From assembly GCA_003435055.1 (NCBI GenBank), contig QUMM01000001.1:62001-126000 (forward strand): DNA of 64,000 bases. Direction: 5' to 3'. Position numbers and translations under genes: made by a program. Below the pieces are notes generated by a model. That model was given only the letters and a program-made list of their open reading frames with translations, had not been told where the DNA came from and did no database searches. Positions 37,096-48,050 of this stretch are shown in pieces. Positions within the stretch are counted from its first letter, which is position 1. Each line of letters opens with the position of its first letter. Source of the DNA: Lachnospiraceae bacterium OF09-6 (GTDB lineage Bacteria > Bacillota > Clostridia > Lachnospirales > Lachnospiraceae).

Positions 37096-37971
37096 TTAGG
37101 ATACCTGTTGATTCTGGGATAATGTATAATATTCATGTCCACCATGTGTAAGCAGTGGAATTAAATTCTCTTCAAACCATCCGATACTGGATGCATCAGA
37201 TCCGTTCCTTGCCATAAAGAACAGTGCCCCCTGGGACTTGTCCTCTCCGGCCAGTACCCGGTCTACCGCTTCTATTGTGGAATCAGTGATCTCCACGCTG
37301 TTGATTCGTCCGTCAATGGTCGGCTGAAACTGAGCTGAGCCGTCGATGGTCTGCCATACCACTTCTTCAATAGTATTCGGAAAACGTGAATCTCTGACTC
37401 TGTTCAGAATGACATTTGCGATCAGCATCTTGCCTTCCAGATCTTCTCCGGTAGCCTCTGCTTCCACTATGCGTAATAATGTATAATACTCACTCTCCGG
37501 CATCTGGTTACTCTCTACCACCTGTCTGGCATAGGTAAACACATTCCGGGCTGACTGTGTACTTTTCTCCATATTTGTCCGGCGGCGCTCCGTACGGCTT
37601 GCCCTCGCTGCACCTACCAGAATGTTCTCATTTGCACTTGCAGTGTTTATCTCACTCGCTGCCTGGGAATATGCGTTCATGGACATTGCACCACTTACGA
37701 CTCCCATCAGTCCCGCCTGAAGTCCTTCTGTCTCGTCTGTCTCTATCGTCTCGGCAGCCAGAACTTCTCCTGTTCCTGCATGCAATCCCGTCTCCTTTCC
37801 AATCTCGATGGAAATAAGATTCCCGCTTACCCCGCTAACCCCCATAGCGCACAGGAAAACGATTGCCAGCAAAACAGCTGTGCGGACAACAGCAACGTGT
37901 TTCCGATATACACGTCTGGTCAAACGATTCATACAATGCATCATCCCCAGAAGTATACTTTCTACTTCCAT
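37096..37971 (-). CDS. Cell wall hydrolase, SleB/Hydrolase_2 family
   Basis: 291 residues. An N-terminal membrane segment (AVLLAIVFLCAMGVSGVSG, about 31-50) would anchor or export it. The C-terminal Hydrolase_2 domain (about 165-285) has LLRIVEAEATGEDLEGKMLIANVILNR, SRFPNTIEEVVWQ and the FFMARN...GGHEYY end. SleB-type enzymes are lytic transglycosylases used in spore cortex breakdown, but many Clostridia keep several vegetative copies. It has its own terminator. No ypeB partner is next to it. Confidence 0.88.
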   Translation of the reverse strand: MEVESILLGMMHCMNRLTRRVYRKHVAVVRTAVLLAIVFLCAMGVSGVSGNLISIEIGKETGLHAGTGEVLAAETIETDETEGLQAGLMGVVSGAMSMNAYSQAASEINTASANENILVGAARASRTERRRTNMEKSTQSARNVFTYARQVVESNQMPESEYYTLLRIVEAEATGEDLEGKMLIANVILNRVRDSRFPNTIEEVVWQTIDGSAQFQPTIDGRINSVEITDSTIEAVDRVLAGEDKSQGALFFMARNGSDASSIGWFEENLIPLLTHGGHEYYTLSQNQQVS

Positions 37972-38106
37972 ATGCTGTTTTTCCTTCCTTTCTTGCTGAT
38001 AATGATACTCCCGTCTTTTTCTATTTTATTTCATTTGTGTTAATATGTCAATTATTATTTCATACTTTCGCAATACTTTTGTATCTATTTTTCACATTTT
38101 TACGAC

Positions 38107-38148
38107 AAAAACGGCGTAACACCCTGTCAGAAAAGGGATTACGCCGTC
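38107..38148 (-). terminator. Terminator after leuA
   Basis: Minus strand: ACGGCGTAA pairs with TTACGCCGT (with inner CCC/GGG) and is followed by TTTTTG. Confidence 0.88.
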
Positions 38149-38170
38149 ACTTTTAGACTATTCTGATTAT

Positions 38171-39838
38171 TTATTCTACGCCTGCCAGCATGTTATTGAT
38201 GGCTGTCAACAGTGCATTGTAGGAAGCTTTGATAATATCCTGATCTACACCTGCGCCCCAGAAACGTTTTTCCTGTGCATCACGAATACCTACATAAGCG
38301 ATCGCTCTGGAACTGGAACTCTGCTCCAGTGCATGTTCCTGATAAGTCTCAAGACGATATTCCAAACGGAACTGCTTCTTCAGTGCATTGCTGATGGCAT
38401 CCAGACGTCCGTTTCCGGAAGCCACTGCCAGCTTCTTCTCACCATCATGCTCTACCATAACCTCTGCAATGATACCGTTATGCTGCTTGAAGTGTGCTTC
38501 TGTAATATTAAACGGTGTGGTAATATCTTCGTATCTGGTCTTGAACAGGTCGAAGATCTCATCTGGAAGAAGTTCTTTTTCTTTTTCATCGGATGCTGCT
38601 TTTGCTGCATAGCCCATAGCCTCGCGCATCTTGGCCGGCAGATTCAGTCCATAGTACTGCTCCAGAATGTAGCCTACGCCACCCTTGCCGGACTGGCTGT
38701 TGATACGGATCACATCTGCTTCGTAATGTCTTCCGATATCGGCTGGATCGATTGGCAGATACGGTACGGTCCAGTGCTCGCAGTCATGAGTCTCTCTGTA
38801 CTTCATACCCTTGGCAATCGCATCCTGATGGGATCCTGAGAATGCTGCAAATACCAGTGCTCCACTGTATGGGCTTCTCATATCAATCTTCATGCCTGTG
38901 AACTTCTCATACTGTTCACAGATCTCCATCATATTCGTGAAATCCAGTTCCGGATCCACACCCTGTGCATACATATTCATAGCCAGTGTCACGATATCTA
39001 CGTTACCGGTACGCTCTCCATTTCCAAACAGAGTACCTTCGATACGGTCTGCGCCGGCCAGAATACCCATCTCTGCATCACTGACACCTGAGCCTCTGTC
39101 ATTGTGTGGATGAAGGGAAAGTACAACATTTTCACGGTACTTCATATTCTTGCTCATATATTCGATCTGGCTTGCATATACATGAGGCATAGAGTGCTGT
39201 ACAGTACTTGGCAGATTGATAATGACCTTGTTGTCCGGTGTCGGCTGCCATACATCCAGTACGGCATTGACTACTTCCAGTGCGTATTCCGGTTCGGTTC
39301 CGGTAAAGCTCTCCGGGCTGTATTCAAAGGAGAAATTACCCTCTGTCTCGTCGGCAAGCTTCTTTAATAATGCAGCTCCGTCTACAGCAATCTTCAGAAT
39401 CTCTTCCTTAGACTTCTTAAATACCTGCTCTCTCTGGGATAAGGAAGTGGAATTGTATACATGTACCACCGCCTTCTTTGCACCTTCCAGTGCTTCAAAT
39501 GTCTTGCGGATGATATGCTCTCTGGCCTGTGTCAGTACCTGAATTGTAACATCATCCGGGATCAGATCCTGTTCAATGAGTGCCCGAAGGAAATGATATT
39601 CTGTCTCAGATGCAGCCGGGAAACCTACTTCGATTTCTTTAAAACCAATCTTTACCAGTAACTTAAAGAAATCAATCTTCTGCTGCAGATTCATCGGTAC
39701 GATCAGTGCCTGATTTCCATCACGCAGGTCTACGCTGCACCAGATTGGAGCCTTGCCAATGTACTCTTTCTTTGTCCAGTCCATGCACTCTACTGGTGGC
39801 ATAAAATACTGTCTGGTATACTTTTTAAAGTTCTTCAT
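38171..39838 (-). CDS. leuA: 2-isopropylmalate synthase
   Basis: 555 residues, the longer LeuA form. It condenses acetyl-CoA with 2-oxoisovalerate, the first step to leucine. The TIM-barrel domain has WCSVDLRDGNQAL (metal-binding aspartate, about 33-45), KIGFKEIEVGFPAAS and LSLHPHNDRGSGVSDAEMG (HxH metal site). The C-terminal LeuA dimer/regulatory domain (about 430-555) would bind leucine. GGAGG precedes the ATG. The Leu T-box lies directly upstream. Confidence 0.95.
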   Translation of the reverse strand: MKNFKKYTRQYFMPPVECMDWTKKEYIGKAPIWCSVDLRDGNQALIVPMNLQQKIDFFKLLVKIGFKEIEVGFPAASETEYHFLRALIEQDLIPDDVTIQVLTQAREHIIRKTFEALEGAKKAVVHVYNSTSLSQREQVFKKSKEEILKIAVDGAALLKKLADETEGNFSFEYSPESFTGTEPEYALEVVNAVLDVWQPTPDNKVIINLPSTVQHSMPHVYASQIEYMSKNMKYRENVVLSLHPHNDRGSGVSDAEMGILAGADRIEGTLFGNGERTGNVDIVTLAMNMYAQGVDPELDFTNMMEICEQYEKFTGMKIDMRSPYSGALVFAAFSGSHQDAIAKGMKYRETHDCEHWTVPYLPIDPADIGRHYEADVIRINSQSGKGGVGYILEQYYGLNLPAKMREAMGYAAKAASDEKEKELLPDEIFDLFKTRYEDITTPFNITEAHFKQHNGIIAEVMVEHDGEKKLAVASGNGRLDAISNALKKQFRLEYRLETYQEHALEQSSSSRAIAYVGIRDAQEKRFWGAGVDQDIIKASYNALLTAINNMLAGVE

Positions 39839-39892
39839 GTGTCTTTTCCTCCATTTTCACTATACTGATAAAATGTTGTTCCCATTCAGGGT

Positions 39893-39945
39893 AAAAAAAA
39901 ATCCTTCATCCCGTGACTGCTTACTGTCACTAGAGACGAAAGACG
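39893..39945 (-). terminator. Terminator of the Leu T-box
   Basis: GTGAC pairs with GTCAC with flanking TTCGTC/GATGAA pairing, followed by TTTTTTTTT on the minus strand. Confidence 0.8.
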
Positions 39946-40215
39946 TTCGATGTCCTACGCGGTACCACTCTACTTTATGAAATAACTTCATACACTCATC
40001 CGATACGGATCTGTACAGATCTTATATCTTACCCGGATAACGGTCAGGACTCCGTCTGCGCCTACTCACCAATCTCTCTTCTGATCATTACTGGCTTTCA
40101 AGCAGCTGCTCTGAGGTGAGTTCCCCCTACTCTCTCGGCTGTCTCACATCACCCGACAGCTTTCTGAATCCAAGAATAAATGTACTATTCCTCTTCATAG
40201 CTTTTTCTATTTAAC
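39893..40215 (-). promoter_or_regulatory. T-box leader, leucine specifier, before leuA
   Basis: The minus strand carries GAGTGGTACCGCG (T-box, about 39955-39968) and stem I with AGAAAGCTGTCGGGTGATG. The specifier CTC (Leu) is at 40118-40120 in GGGGAACTCACCTC. A long terminator hairpin (GTCTCTAGTGAC...GTCACGGGATGAAGGA) ends in nine T at 39893-39901. The specifier fits leuA, so leucine starvation should raise leuA expression. Confidence 0.9.
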
Positions 40216-40223
40216 GTAGGTTT

Positions 40224-40252
40224 AAGATAACACTTTTCCCTGAAAATGTCAA
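40224..40252 (-). promoter_or_regulatory. leuA promoter
   Basis: Minus strand: -35 TTGACA (40247-40252), 17-nt spacer, -10 TATCTT (40224-40229). Confidence 0.78.
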
Positions 40253-40361
40253 CCTGGAGAATTCAATTTTTCTTTTTCTTATTATATTCTTAATTTTACT
40301 AATTTAGTCTTTTTTTATGGTTTTTTTTTTACATTTGTGTTAACATGATTGTAATATTTAT

Positions 40362-40388
40362 GTATCTGTTCAATATCTTCACAGATAC
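40362..40388. repeat. Intergenic hairpin repeat, short copy D
   Basis: GTATCTGT...ACAGATAC (8-bp perfect arms). On the minus strand its right part GTGAAGATATTGAACAGATAC resembles GTGAAGGTACTGAACAGATAC of copies B and C. It lies about 12 nt before the ribosome site of the large surface protein gene. Confidence 0.55.
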
Positions 40389-40414
40389 ATATTTTTAGAA
40401 AGGAGAGGGGTAGT

Positions 40415-42655
40415 ATGCACAGAAAACATACACTATTTGCAAAATGCGCTTCCGGACTCTTATCATTCTCACTGATTATGAGCATGATCCCTTCTGTCCC
40501 GGCCTGGGCAGAGGACGATTTTTCTGAAGATATTTCAGCGGAAGAAGCCGCATTAGATGCCGATGTGGAAGTACCATCTTCCATCTTTTATATTACGAAG
40601 TTCCCTGGATTTGAAAAGGATGATCAGGGACATTTTACAGATGAACAGACAAAGGAGAAATATGGTGATCTGAAGGCTGTACCAGGTACCTCTCTGGAAG
40701 ATCTGAAGCTTCCTGAGGATCTGGATCTGGAAGGTTACTGGGAAGCAGACGGACCGGATGCTCCTTCTACTCTCACACTGGAAAAGATCGACTGGAAGTT
40801 AAAAACTGACAATCCAGAGAAGATCTATTCAGAGAGTTCTCCAGAAGGTACTTACACCTTCACACCAGATTATGAAGCTTATGTTGCTGATGATGAATCT
40901 CTAGATGACATTCTTCTGGCAGAAGGCGTAAAGGATCTGACCATTGACGTGGTGATCGCTCCTGAGGAGACCGAACCGGAAACGACTGCCGAAACAGAGA
41001 CTGCAGCCCCGGCTGATGACACACAGACTCAGCCAGCTGACCCATCCACTGATACAGAAGCTGTGGTGACAGATCCATCTGCTGAACCGGCCGCATCCGA
41101 TGATACCGCTGCAACAGACAGTGATATTACGATTCCAGACGCTACTGGAGATACCACAACTGATGCTTCTGCTAATGACAATGGTGATATTAATATCTTT
41201 GACACCGTAGATGACTCTGTGATTAATGCCAGCACACAGGAAGAATATAAGGGTTCTGAAGAAGATAGCACTACCGATAACGGAACCGTTCTTCTGCCAG
41301 ATGATTCCCAGGCCCAGCCAGTAGCTGTTCAGGAAGAAACTACTGCTCAAACCGAATCGACTGTTCAGGAAGAGACCTCTGCTCAGAGCGAAACAACTGT
41401 TCAGGAAGAGACCTCTGCTCCAGCAGAGACGACTGCCGAATCAGATGCCGCACAGCCAGAAACCACTGCAGATGCACAGACACAGGATGCTCCTCAGGGA
41501 GAACCACCTGTACAGGCCACAACGCTCATCGGTACACTGCAGTTCTTCAACCCGAATGCAACTAATCCGGTATATACTTATCCGGCCGATGGCACTAAGC
41601 TGACTCTTACTGCCAATGATACAAATGCAAATGTGGAACCTGCAATCACATTGCCTTGTAATGCAGTTCTGACCAATCCGACCGTGAAGTTTGTCGCAGA
41701 TGGTGTGGAACAGCCATACACCTTAACAACCGCTGATTTTGCAGCGAATTCCACTCAGCGGATCACATTTACAGATGCAGCAAATAATCAGTACTCTGTT
41801 CAGCTTACTCTGACACAGAATGCACATCAATTTGATGCTGCTACCTGTAATCATCTGTCCACCTGTACCGTATGCGGTGCAACCACAGGTGACTACGCCG
41901 CTCATACGAATGCAGGCAATGCAACATGTACCAAGAACGCAACCTGTTCTGTATGTGGTGTCGAGCTGGAAGGAACTGCTCTTGGACATGACTGGAAGGA
42001 TGCTACCTGTACTACTCCTAAGACCTGCTCCCGCTGCCAGGCTACCGAAGGCAAGGCCCTGGGACATGATCTTCGCGATGACTGGGAGACCATGGAAGCT
42101 TCTACTTATTCTTCCCACGGTTATCAGGAACGCTTCTGCCATCGTGACAACTGTGATTACACCGAAGATCGTGACCTGAATATCGTAGGTAATCCGAATG
42201 ACAATGCGATCCAGAACCTGTCTGAAGGTGCTACCTATGACATCAACACCCGCCTGACCTTCAGTGCATATGGCGCTGCAAGCGAGAACAGCAAACCAAT
42301 TGCAAATGATATTCGCTACATTCCTTCTACCTGGTCGATTCAGGGAACTGCAGGAACCTGGCTGGATAACTTCAGCGGTGCGTTCTCCATTTCCAAGACC
42401 GGGACTTACACGGTTACTGTTACCTTCCAGAAACAGGTATACGGTGACGGAAGCTGGCAGAACACTGATATTGCAGACAGCAAGACCGTTACTTTCTCCA
42501 TCGGAGGCAACTCTTCTGACGGAACCAACGATGCAGTCCGTATCAATCCACAGACTGGCGATCAGACACCGATTCTTCCATTTGTGATTGTACTGATTGT
42601 AGCCGCTGTTGTGATTATCGTAGTAGTAATCATGCGTAAGAAAAAACAGAACTAA
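40415..42655 (+). CDS. Large secreted surface protein with Cys-pair repeats and a C-terminal sortase-like anchor
   Basis: 746 residues. Signal peptide at about 1-31 (cleavage near AWA|ED). Residues about 185-370 are a Thr/Glu/Ala-rich linker with short repeats of the type TTVQEETSAQSE. Residues about 470-560 hold a row of CxxC pairs (CTVCGATTG, CSVCGVELE, CSRCQATEG) spaced by histidine-containing LGHDW segments, a common Lachnospiraceae surface module. The end reads NPQTGDQTPILP, then a membrane segment and KKKQN, resembling a sortase cell-wall sorting signal. Terminator at 42680-42722. Function unknown. GGAGAGGGG precedes the ATG. Confidence 0.85.
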   Translation: MHRKHTLFAKCASGLLSFSLIMSMIPSVPAWAEDDFSEDISAEEAALDADVEVPSSIFYITKFPGFEKDDQGHFTDEQTKEKYGDLKAVPGTSLEDLKLPEDLDLEGYWEADGPDAPSTLTLEKIDWKLKTDNPEKIYSESSPEGTYTFTPDYEAYVADDESLDDILLAEGVKDLTIDVVIAPEETEPETTAETETAAPADDTQTQPADPSTDTEAVVTDPSAEPAASDDTAATDSDITIPDATGDTTTDASANDNGDINIFDTVDDSVINASTQEEYKGSEEDSTTDNGTVLLPDDSQAQPVAVQEETTAQTESTVQEETSAQSETTVQEETSAPAETTAESDAAQPETTADAQTQDAPQGEPPVQATTLIGTLQFFNPNATNPVYTYPADGTKLTLTANDTNANVEPAITLPCNAVLTNPTVKFVADGVEQPYTLTTADFAANSTQRITFTDAANNQYSVQLTLTQNAHQFDAATCNHLSTCTVCGATTGDYAAHTNAGNATCTKNATCSVCGVELEGTALGHDWKDATCTTPKTCSRCQATEGKALGHDLRDDWETMEASTYSSHGYQERFCHRDNCDYTEDRDLNIVGNPNDNAIQNLSEGATYDINTRLTFSAYGAASENSKPIANDIRYIPSTWSIQGTAGTWLDNFSGAFSISKTGTYTVTVTFQKQVYGDGSWQNTDIADSKTVTFSIGGNSSDGTNDAVRINPQTGDQTPILPFVIVLIVAAVVIIVVVIMRKKKQN

Positions 42656-42679
42656 TCATCATACTTCTATGATATAACC

Positions 42680-42722
42680 AAAAAATCAGGATAAACGTAA
42701 AATGCGTTTATCCTGATTTTTT
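42680..42722. terminator. Strong bidirectional terminator between the surface protein and leuD
   Basis: AAAAAATCAGGATAAACG and CGTTTATCCTGATTTTTT form a perfect 18-bp stem with a 7-nt loop. Confidence 0.93.
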
Positions 42723-42729
42723 TCGCTTC

Positions 42730-42770
42730 GTATCTGTTCAGTTCCCTCACAGCAGATTCTGAACACTTAC
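42730..42770. repeat. Intergenic hairpin repeat, copy B
   Basis: GTATCTGTTCAG and CTGAACACTTAC flank TTCCCTCACAGCAGATT; same family as copies A and C, 32 nt past the leuD stop. Confidence 0.65.
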
Positions 42771-42801
42771 TATTATTCTGCTATTCAACCAGTCCATTCT
42801 C

Positions 42802-43287
42802 TTATTTATTATTGATATAATTGATCAGACCTTCTGCCTGGATGATCTTCTGCATGAATTCCGGGAATGCCTGTCCCTTGAATTCTGTGCCTTTGGTACG
42901 ATTGTAGATCATACCGCTGTCGAAATCTACTTCTACTTCATCTCCATCTTCAATCCCCTTTGCAGCTGCCGGACATTCGATGATCGGCAGACCAATGTTG
43001 ATGGAATTGCGGTAAAAGATTCTGGCAAAGGTCTCCGCGATCACACAGCTGACACCAGCAGCCTTAATAGCGATCGGTGCATGCTCTCTGGAAGAACCAC
43101 AGCCAAAGTTCTTGTCTGCTACAATGATATCTCCCTTATGTACTTTATTGACAAATTCTTTATCAATATCTTCCATACAATGGGTAGCCAGTTCTGCAGG
43201 ATCTGAGGAATTCAGATATCTTGCCGGAATGATGACATCCGTATCTACGTTGTCTCCATATTTGAATACTTTTCCGTGTGCTTTCAT
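42802..43287 (-). CDS. leuD: 3-isopropylmalate dehydratase small subunit
   Basis: 161 residues, full length. With LeuC it isomerises 2- to 3-isopropylmalate. The aconitase swivel domain shows [41 protein letters not shown] and [20 protein letters not shown]. It begins 11 nt after leuC with GGAGGA near its ATG. It belongs to the small LeuD class of archaea and Clostridia. Confidence 0.95.
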   Translation of the reverse strand: MKAHGKVFKYGDNVDTDVIIPARYLNSSDPAELATHCMEDIDKEFVNKVHKGDIIVADKNFGCGSSREHAPIAIKAAGVSCVIAETFARIFYRNSINIGLPIIECPAAAKGIEDGDEVEVDFDSGMIYNRTKGTEFKGQAFPEFMQKIIQAEGLINYINNK

Positions 43288-43298
43288 CTTTCTCCTCC

Positions 43299-44566
43299 TT
43301 ATAATCCCAGTTCATCCGGTGTGGAAATCTTTCCTGTTACCGCACTTGCTGCTGCAACTGCCGGGCTGGCCAGATATACTTCTGATTTTACGTGTCCCAT
43401 ACGTCCTACAAAGTTACGGTTGGTAGTAGAGATACAACGTTCTCCTTCTGCCAGAATACCCATATAGCCTCCAAGACATGGGCCACAGGTCGGTGTGCTG
43501 ACTACTGCTCCTGCCTCGATAAAGATCTTCAACAGGCCCTCTTCCATAGCCTGAAGGTAGATCTTCTGCGTAGCCGGGATCACGATACAGCGTACACCCT
43601 TTTTCACCTTACGGCCTTTTAAGATCTCTGCTGCACATCTCAGATCTTCGATACGGCCATTGGTACAGGAACCGATCACAGACTGATCGATCACAACATC
43701 CTCAGTAATCTCATCCATGGTCTTTGTATTCTCCGGCAAATGCGGGAATGCGATCGTTGGCTTCAGTTCACTTAAATCAATCGTATATTCTTCGTCGTAT
43801 ACTGCATCTTCATCTGCTTCAAAGATCTTATATGGACGCTTGGAATGTTCCTTCATATAGCGATAGCCAGATCATCTACCGGGAAGATTCCATTCTTTCC
43901 GCCAGCTTCAATAGCCATGTTCGCAATTGTAAAACGATCATCCATAGACAGATTCTGGATGCCTTCGCCGGTAAATTCCATAGAGCGGTACAGTGCACCA
44001 TCTACTCCAATCATACCAATGATATGAAGGATCACGTCTTTTCCGCTTACCCATTTGGATGGCTTGCCCACCAGATTAAACTTAATCGCTGACGGTACTT
44101 TAAACCATGCTTTTCCAGTAGCCATACCCGCTGCCATGTCAGTACTTCCCACACCGGTAGAAAATGCTCCCAGTGCTCCATAAGTACAGGTATGAGAGTC
44201 CGCTCCGATGATGACATCTCCGGCAACCGTCAGTCCACTCTCAGGAAGCAGTGCATGTTCGATTCCCATCTGTCCAACATCAAAATAATTGGTAATATCA
44301 TGCTTTGCAGCAAACTGGCGTACACATTTACAGTGCTCTGCGGACTTGATATCCTTATTCGGAATAAAGTGATCCATAACCAGCGCAATCTTATCTTTGT
44401 TAAATACGCCTTCTTTTGTAAACTTGTCCATCTCATGAATCGCTACCGGTGAGGTGATATCATTTCCAAGTACCAGATCCAGATCTGCTTCAATCAGTTG
44501 TCCAGCTTCCACAGATGGAAGACCTGCAGCTGCAGCAAGAATCTTCTGAGTCATTGTCATTCCCAT
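43299..44566 (-). CDS. leuC: 3-isopropylmalate dehydratase large subunit, frame broken once
   Basis: Repaired length 422 residues, family-typical. The 5' part has [40 protein letters not shown] (first cluster cysteine) and the 3' part has [20 protein letters not shown] and [18 protein letters not shown] (cluster cysteines). The frame breaks near 43859; one more T (GCT TAT ATG) joins [16 protein letters not shown]. The two parts otherwise overlap by only a few bases, so a sequencing error is likely. AAGGAG lies 11 nt before the ATG. Confidence 0.92.
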
Positions 44567-44595
44567 GCTTCTAATTCTCCTTTATCGCTTACTAC

Positions 44596-44634
44596 AAAAT
44601 CCGGAACAACCTCCATACGCTGTCCCGGATTTTT
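44596..44634. terminator. Hairpin between ilvC and leuC
   Basis: AAAATCCGGaACA pairs with TGTcCCGGATTTT. The T-run is better on the plus strand; on the minus strand it is TTTTGTAG, so readthrough from ilvC into leuC is possible. Confidence 0.6.
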
Positions 44635-44656
44635 CATACACTATTATGATATCTGA

Positions 44657-45760
<1,104 letters not shown>

Positions 45761-46257
45761 TTATAAATATCTGACGTCGTCTGCCCCACGGGATAATCCT
45801 GTCATACCTGTTCTGGCAAGTTCCAGAATCTCGTAGTCACGAATCAGCTCCAGAAATGCAGATAACTTGCCTGATCTCCGGTCAGTTCGATGATCATAGA
45901 TGACTTCGCCACATCTACTACCTTAGCACGGAAAATATCACAAATTGCGTTGATTCCCTGACGATCCTTGGCATCTGCACGCAGCTTCACCATAATCAGT
46001 TCTCTGTTCACGCTGTCACCAGGCTTCAGTGTCTTCACATCTGCCACATCCACAAGCTTACGCACCTGCTTTTCGATCTGATCCAGGATCTGTTCATCTC
46101 CATTTACCACTACTGTCATTCTGGAATATCTCGGATCAGCTGTCACACCTACCGTAAGACTGTCGATATTGTAACCACGACGGCTGAACAGTCCTGCCAC
46201 ACGGCTCAGTACACCTGATGTATTATCTACCAGCATGGATAACACTCTCTGATTCAT
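45761..46257 (-). CDS. ilvN: Acetolactate synthase small (regulatory) subunit, frame broken once
   Basis: Repaired length 165 residues, family-typical. The N-terminal ACT domain is VLSMLVDNTSGVLSRVAGLFSRRGYNIDSLTVG, followed by MTVVVNGDEQILDQIEKQV and the C-terminal ALS_ss_C domain. Taken as written, the frame stops at 45844 with an aberrant YLHFWS end. Adding one A in the AA at about 45867-45868 gives DQAKLSAFLELIRDYEILELARTG and runs to a stop at 45761-45763. The ATG at 46255-46257 has GGGGTG upstream. The catalytic subunit IlvB is not in the window. Confidence 0.9.
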
Positions 46258-46284
46258 TCTTTCACCCCTTTTGTGTAAACTCAC

Positions 46285-46330
46285 GTATCTGTTCAGTACC
46301 TTCACCGATACACAGTTTCTGAACAGCTAC
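46285..46330. repeat. Intergenic hairpin repeat, copy C
   Basis: GTATCTGTTCAG and CTGAACAGCTAC flank a 22-nt loop starting TACCTTCACCG. It lies between the CBS gene stop (60 nt away) and the ilvN start. Confidence 0.7.
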
Positions 46331-46389
46331 AAACTTCCTATATTTTATCAACTATATTTTTGTTTGTCAATGTTAATCGCTTTAATGCG

Positions 46390-46806
46390 CTAAATTGTTG
46401 CTGTTCCCTGAGACTTCTCATAACAATACTGAATAATGTCCCTTCTGGTCACAATACCAATAAAGATGTTCTTATCATCAATCACCGGTACAAAATTCTG
46501 ATTCATGGAAGTGGTGATGAGATCTTCAATTTTACAATCAATGTTCACCGGTTCATTATGCCAGTACCGTCTGATCTTCGTCATGGGAATATCTTCCATC
46601 TCTTTCAACTCCCGGAAGCCTGTGGCCTTCAAATGCCACAACAGGTCGCCCTCAGTCAGCGTTCCTACATAATTTCCATTTCGATTAATCACAGGAACCG
46701 CACTGTAACGATACTTTTCCATCTTTTCCAGAACCTGGCGAAGTGTAAAATCGTCATAAAGATACACCACTTCACTCTTTGGCTTTAAATAAAATAATAT
46801 ATTCAT
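46390..46806 (-). CDS. CBS-domain pair protein
   Basis: 138 residues made of two CBS motifs and nothing else: residues about 15-65 (TLRQVLEKMEKYRYSAVPVINRNGNYVGTLTEGDLL) and about 82-130 (DLITTSMNQNFVPVIDDKNIFIGIVTRRDII). Such stand-alone pairs bind adenine nucleotides and act as sensors. It lies between the C39-like gene and ilvN on the same strand, 14 nt after the former's stop, so it may be co-transcribed with it. Confidence 0.88.
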   Translation of the reverse strand: MNILFYLKPKSEVVYLYDDFTLRQVLEKMEKYRYSAVPVINRNGNYVGTLTEGDLLWHLKATGFRELKEMEDIPMTKIRRYWHNEPVNIDCKIEDLITTSMNQNFVPVIDDKNIFIGIVTRRDIIQYCYEKSQGTATI

Positions 46807-46820
46807 CCTAAGGCCTCATA

Positions 46821-47867
46821 TCATTCCTGTTCTTCTGATGCTGCTTTTACAACCACTGCATACTTTCCAACGGTATCATAAATGGACTTGAATTCTTCAT
46901 AATCTCTGGTAACAATCCCTTCCAGTGGATCATTGATCTGCAAAGTACCATTATCCAGGTCATAACCAGAAAGTACTACGCAGTGCTCCTGATAATACCA
47001 GCGGTATAGTTCTCCATCATACTCTGTGGTATCCTCCGTGAACTCCGGTTCTGCCATGTACATGGTCGTCCACAATACTACCGGTGTACCTGCTGCCACA
47101 TAACTGAGCAGTTCTTCCATTTCACTTCCTGAAATGTTATAGGCTGCATAATCATATCCCTGATCTTCAAAAAAGTTATCTGCTGTAGCAGCAATCGCAG
47201 GGGCAAAACATCCTGCACCATCCTTGCTAAATGGATCCCCGATATAACCAACAGCCAGATTGTCTGTCTCCTGATTATAGACCAGGAACTCTCTTGCAAT
47301 GGTGGTCTTATACAGCATAAATCCTTCATATTCCAGTGCCATCGTCAGCGCCACGGATTCACATCCGGTTGGAAGCTCTGGCAGCTGTCTCACTTCCGGC
47401 ACCTTCAGGCTGACAGAACGTGGAAGATCCTCATAGCTGACAAGATCAAAGTCCTTCTCTGCATCTTCTTTTGTCAGAATATCCAGTTCCTCTGTTGTCT
47501 TTTGTTTGTCGGTCTTACGAATCGAGATATACTCATCATCTTTATAATACCGATCTGCTTCGGTCTCTTCAGAAACGTCCTCTGTCACTTCATTGCTGTC
47601 ATAATATTCTGTGCTGTCCGGCGTCCAGGCTTCTGTCTCACTGTAATATTCTTCTGTCGGCTGTGGATCAAAGGCCTGATCTTCATAGGTGGTATATGTA
47701 TCTTCCTGAACATAATCCCCCTGATAAGTATTATCCCAATACCCTTCACCAGTATCATAATATCCCACTTCCCCGTCTATCTGCTCCGCAGAAACTGCCG
47801 TACCAAAAGTACTTCCGGCACCAATACACCCCGCAAGCATCCAGACTGAAAACTGTTTTCTTGTCAT
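46821..47867 (-). CDS. Secreted C39-like (Peptidase_C39_2) protein
   Basis: 348 residues. Signal-like N-terminus FSVWMLAGCIGAGSTFGTAVSA. Residues about 30-125 are a Tyr/Glu/Asp/Thr-rich low-complexity linker. From about 155 the papain-like C39 domain appears: PELPTGCESVALTMALEYEG with the cysteine, WYYQEHCVVLSGYDLDNG with the histidine and LQINDPLEG. It probably acts outside the cell as a peptidase or peptidoglycan endopeptidase; the substrate is unknown. A second, longer C39-like protein lies at 57591-58874. Confidence 0.85.
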   Translation of the reverse strand: MTRKQFSVWMLAGCIGAGSTFGTAVSAEQIDGEVGYYDTGEGYWDNTYQGDYVQEDTYTTYEDQAFDPQPTEEYYSETEAWTPDSTEYYDSNEVTEDVSEETEADRYYKDDEYISIRKTDKQKTTEELDILTKEDAEKDFDLVSYEDLPRSVSLKVPEVRQLPELPTGCESVALTMALEYEGFMLYKTTIAREFLVYNQETDNLAVGYIGDPFSKDGAGCFAPAIAATADNFFEDQGYDYAAYNISGSEMEELLSYVAAGTPVVLWTTMYMAEPEFTEDTTEYDGELYRWYYQEHCVVLSGYDLDNGTLQINDPLEGIVTRDYEEFKSIYDTVGKYAVVVKAASEEQE

Positions 47868-48050
47868 TCTATACTCCTTTATTTTGAACCCCTTATTCTC
47901 TCACGGAGCCCTTTTCACTCATTATTTTACCTTACTTTACTCCCTGACTTCGTTTATTATACCTAAAATCCGGCTGGATTTCAACCTTAGCAGGCAGTTT
48001 CACAAAAACTTCAGAATTGCGTTACTATATCAAAGTGTTGTAAAAAACTA

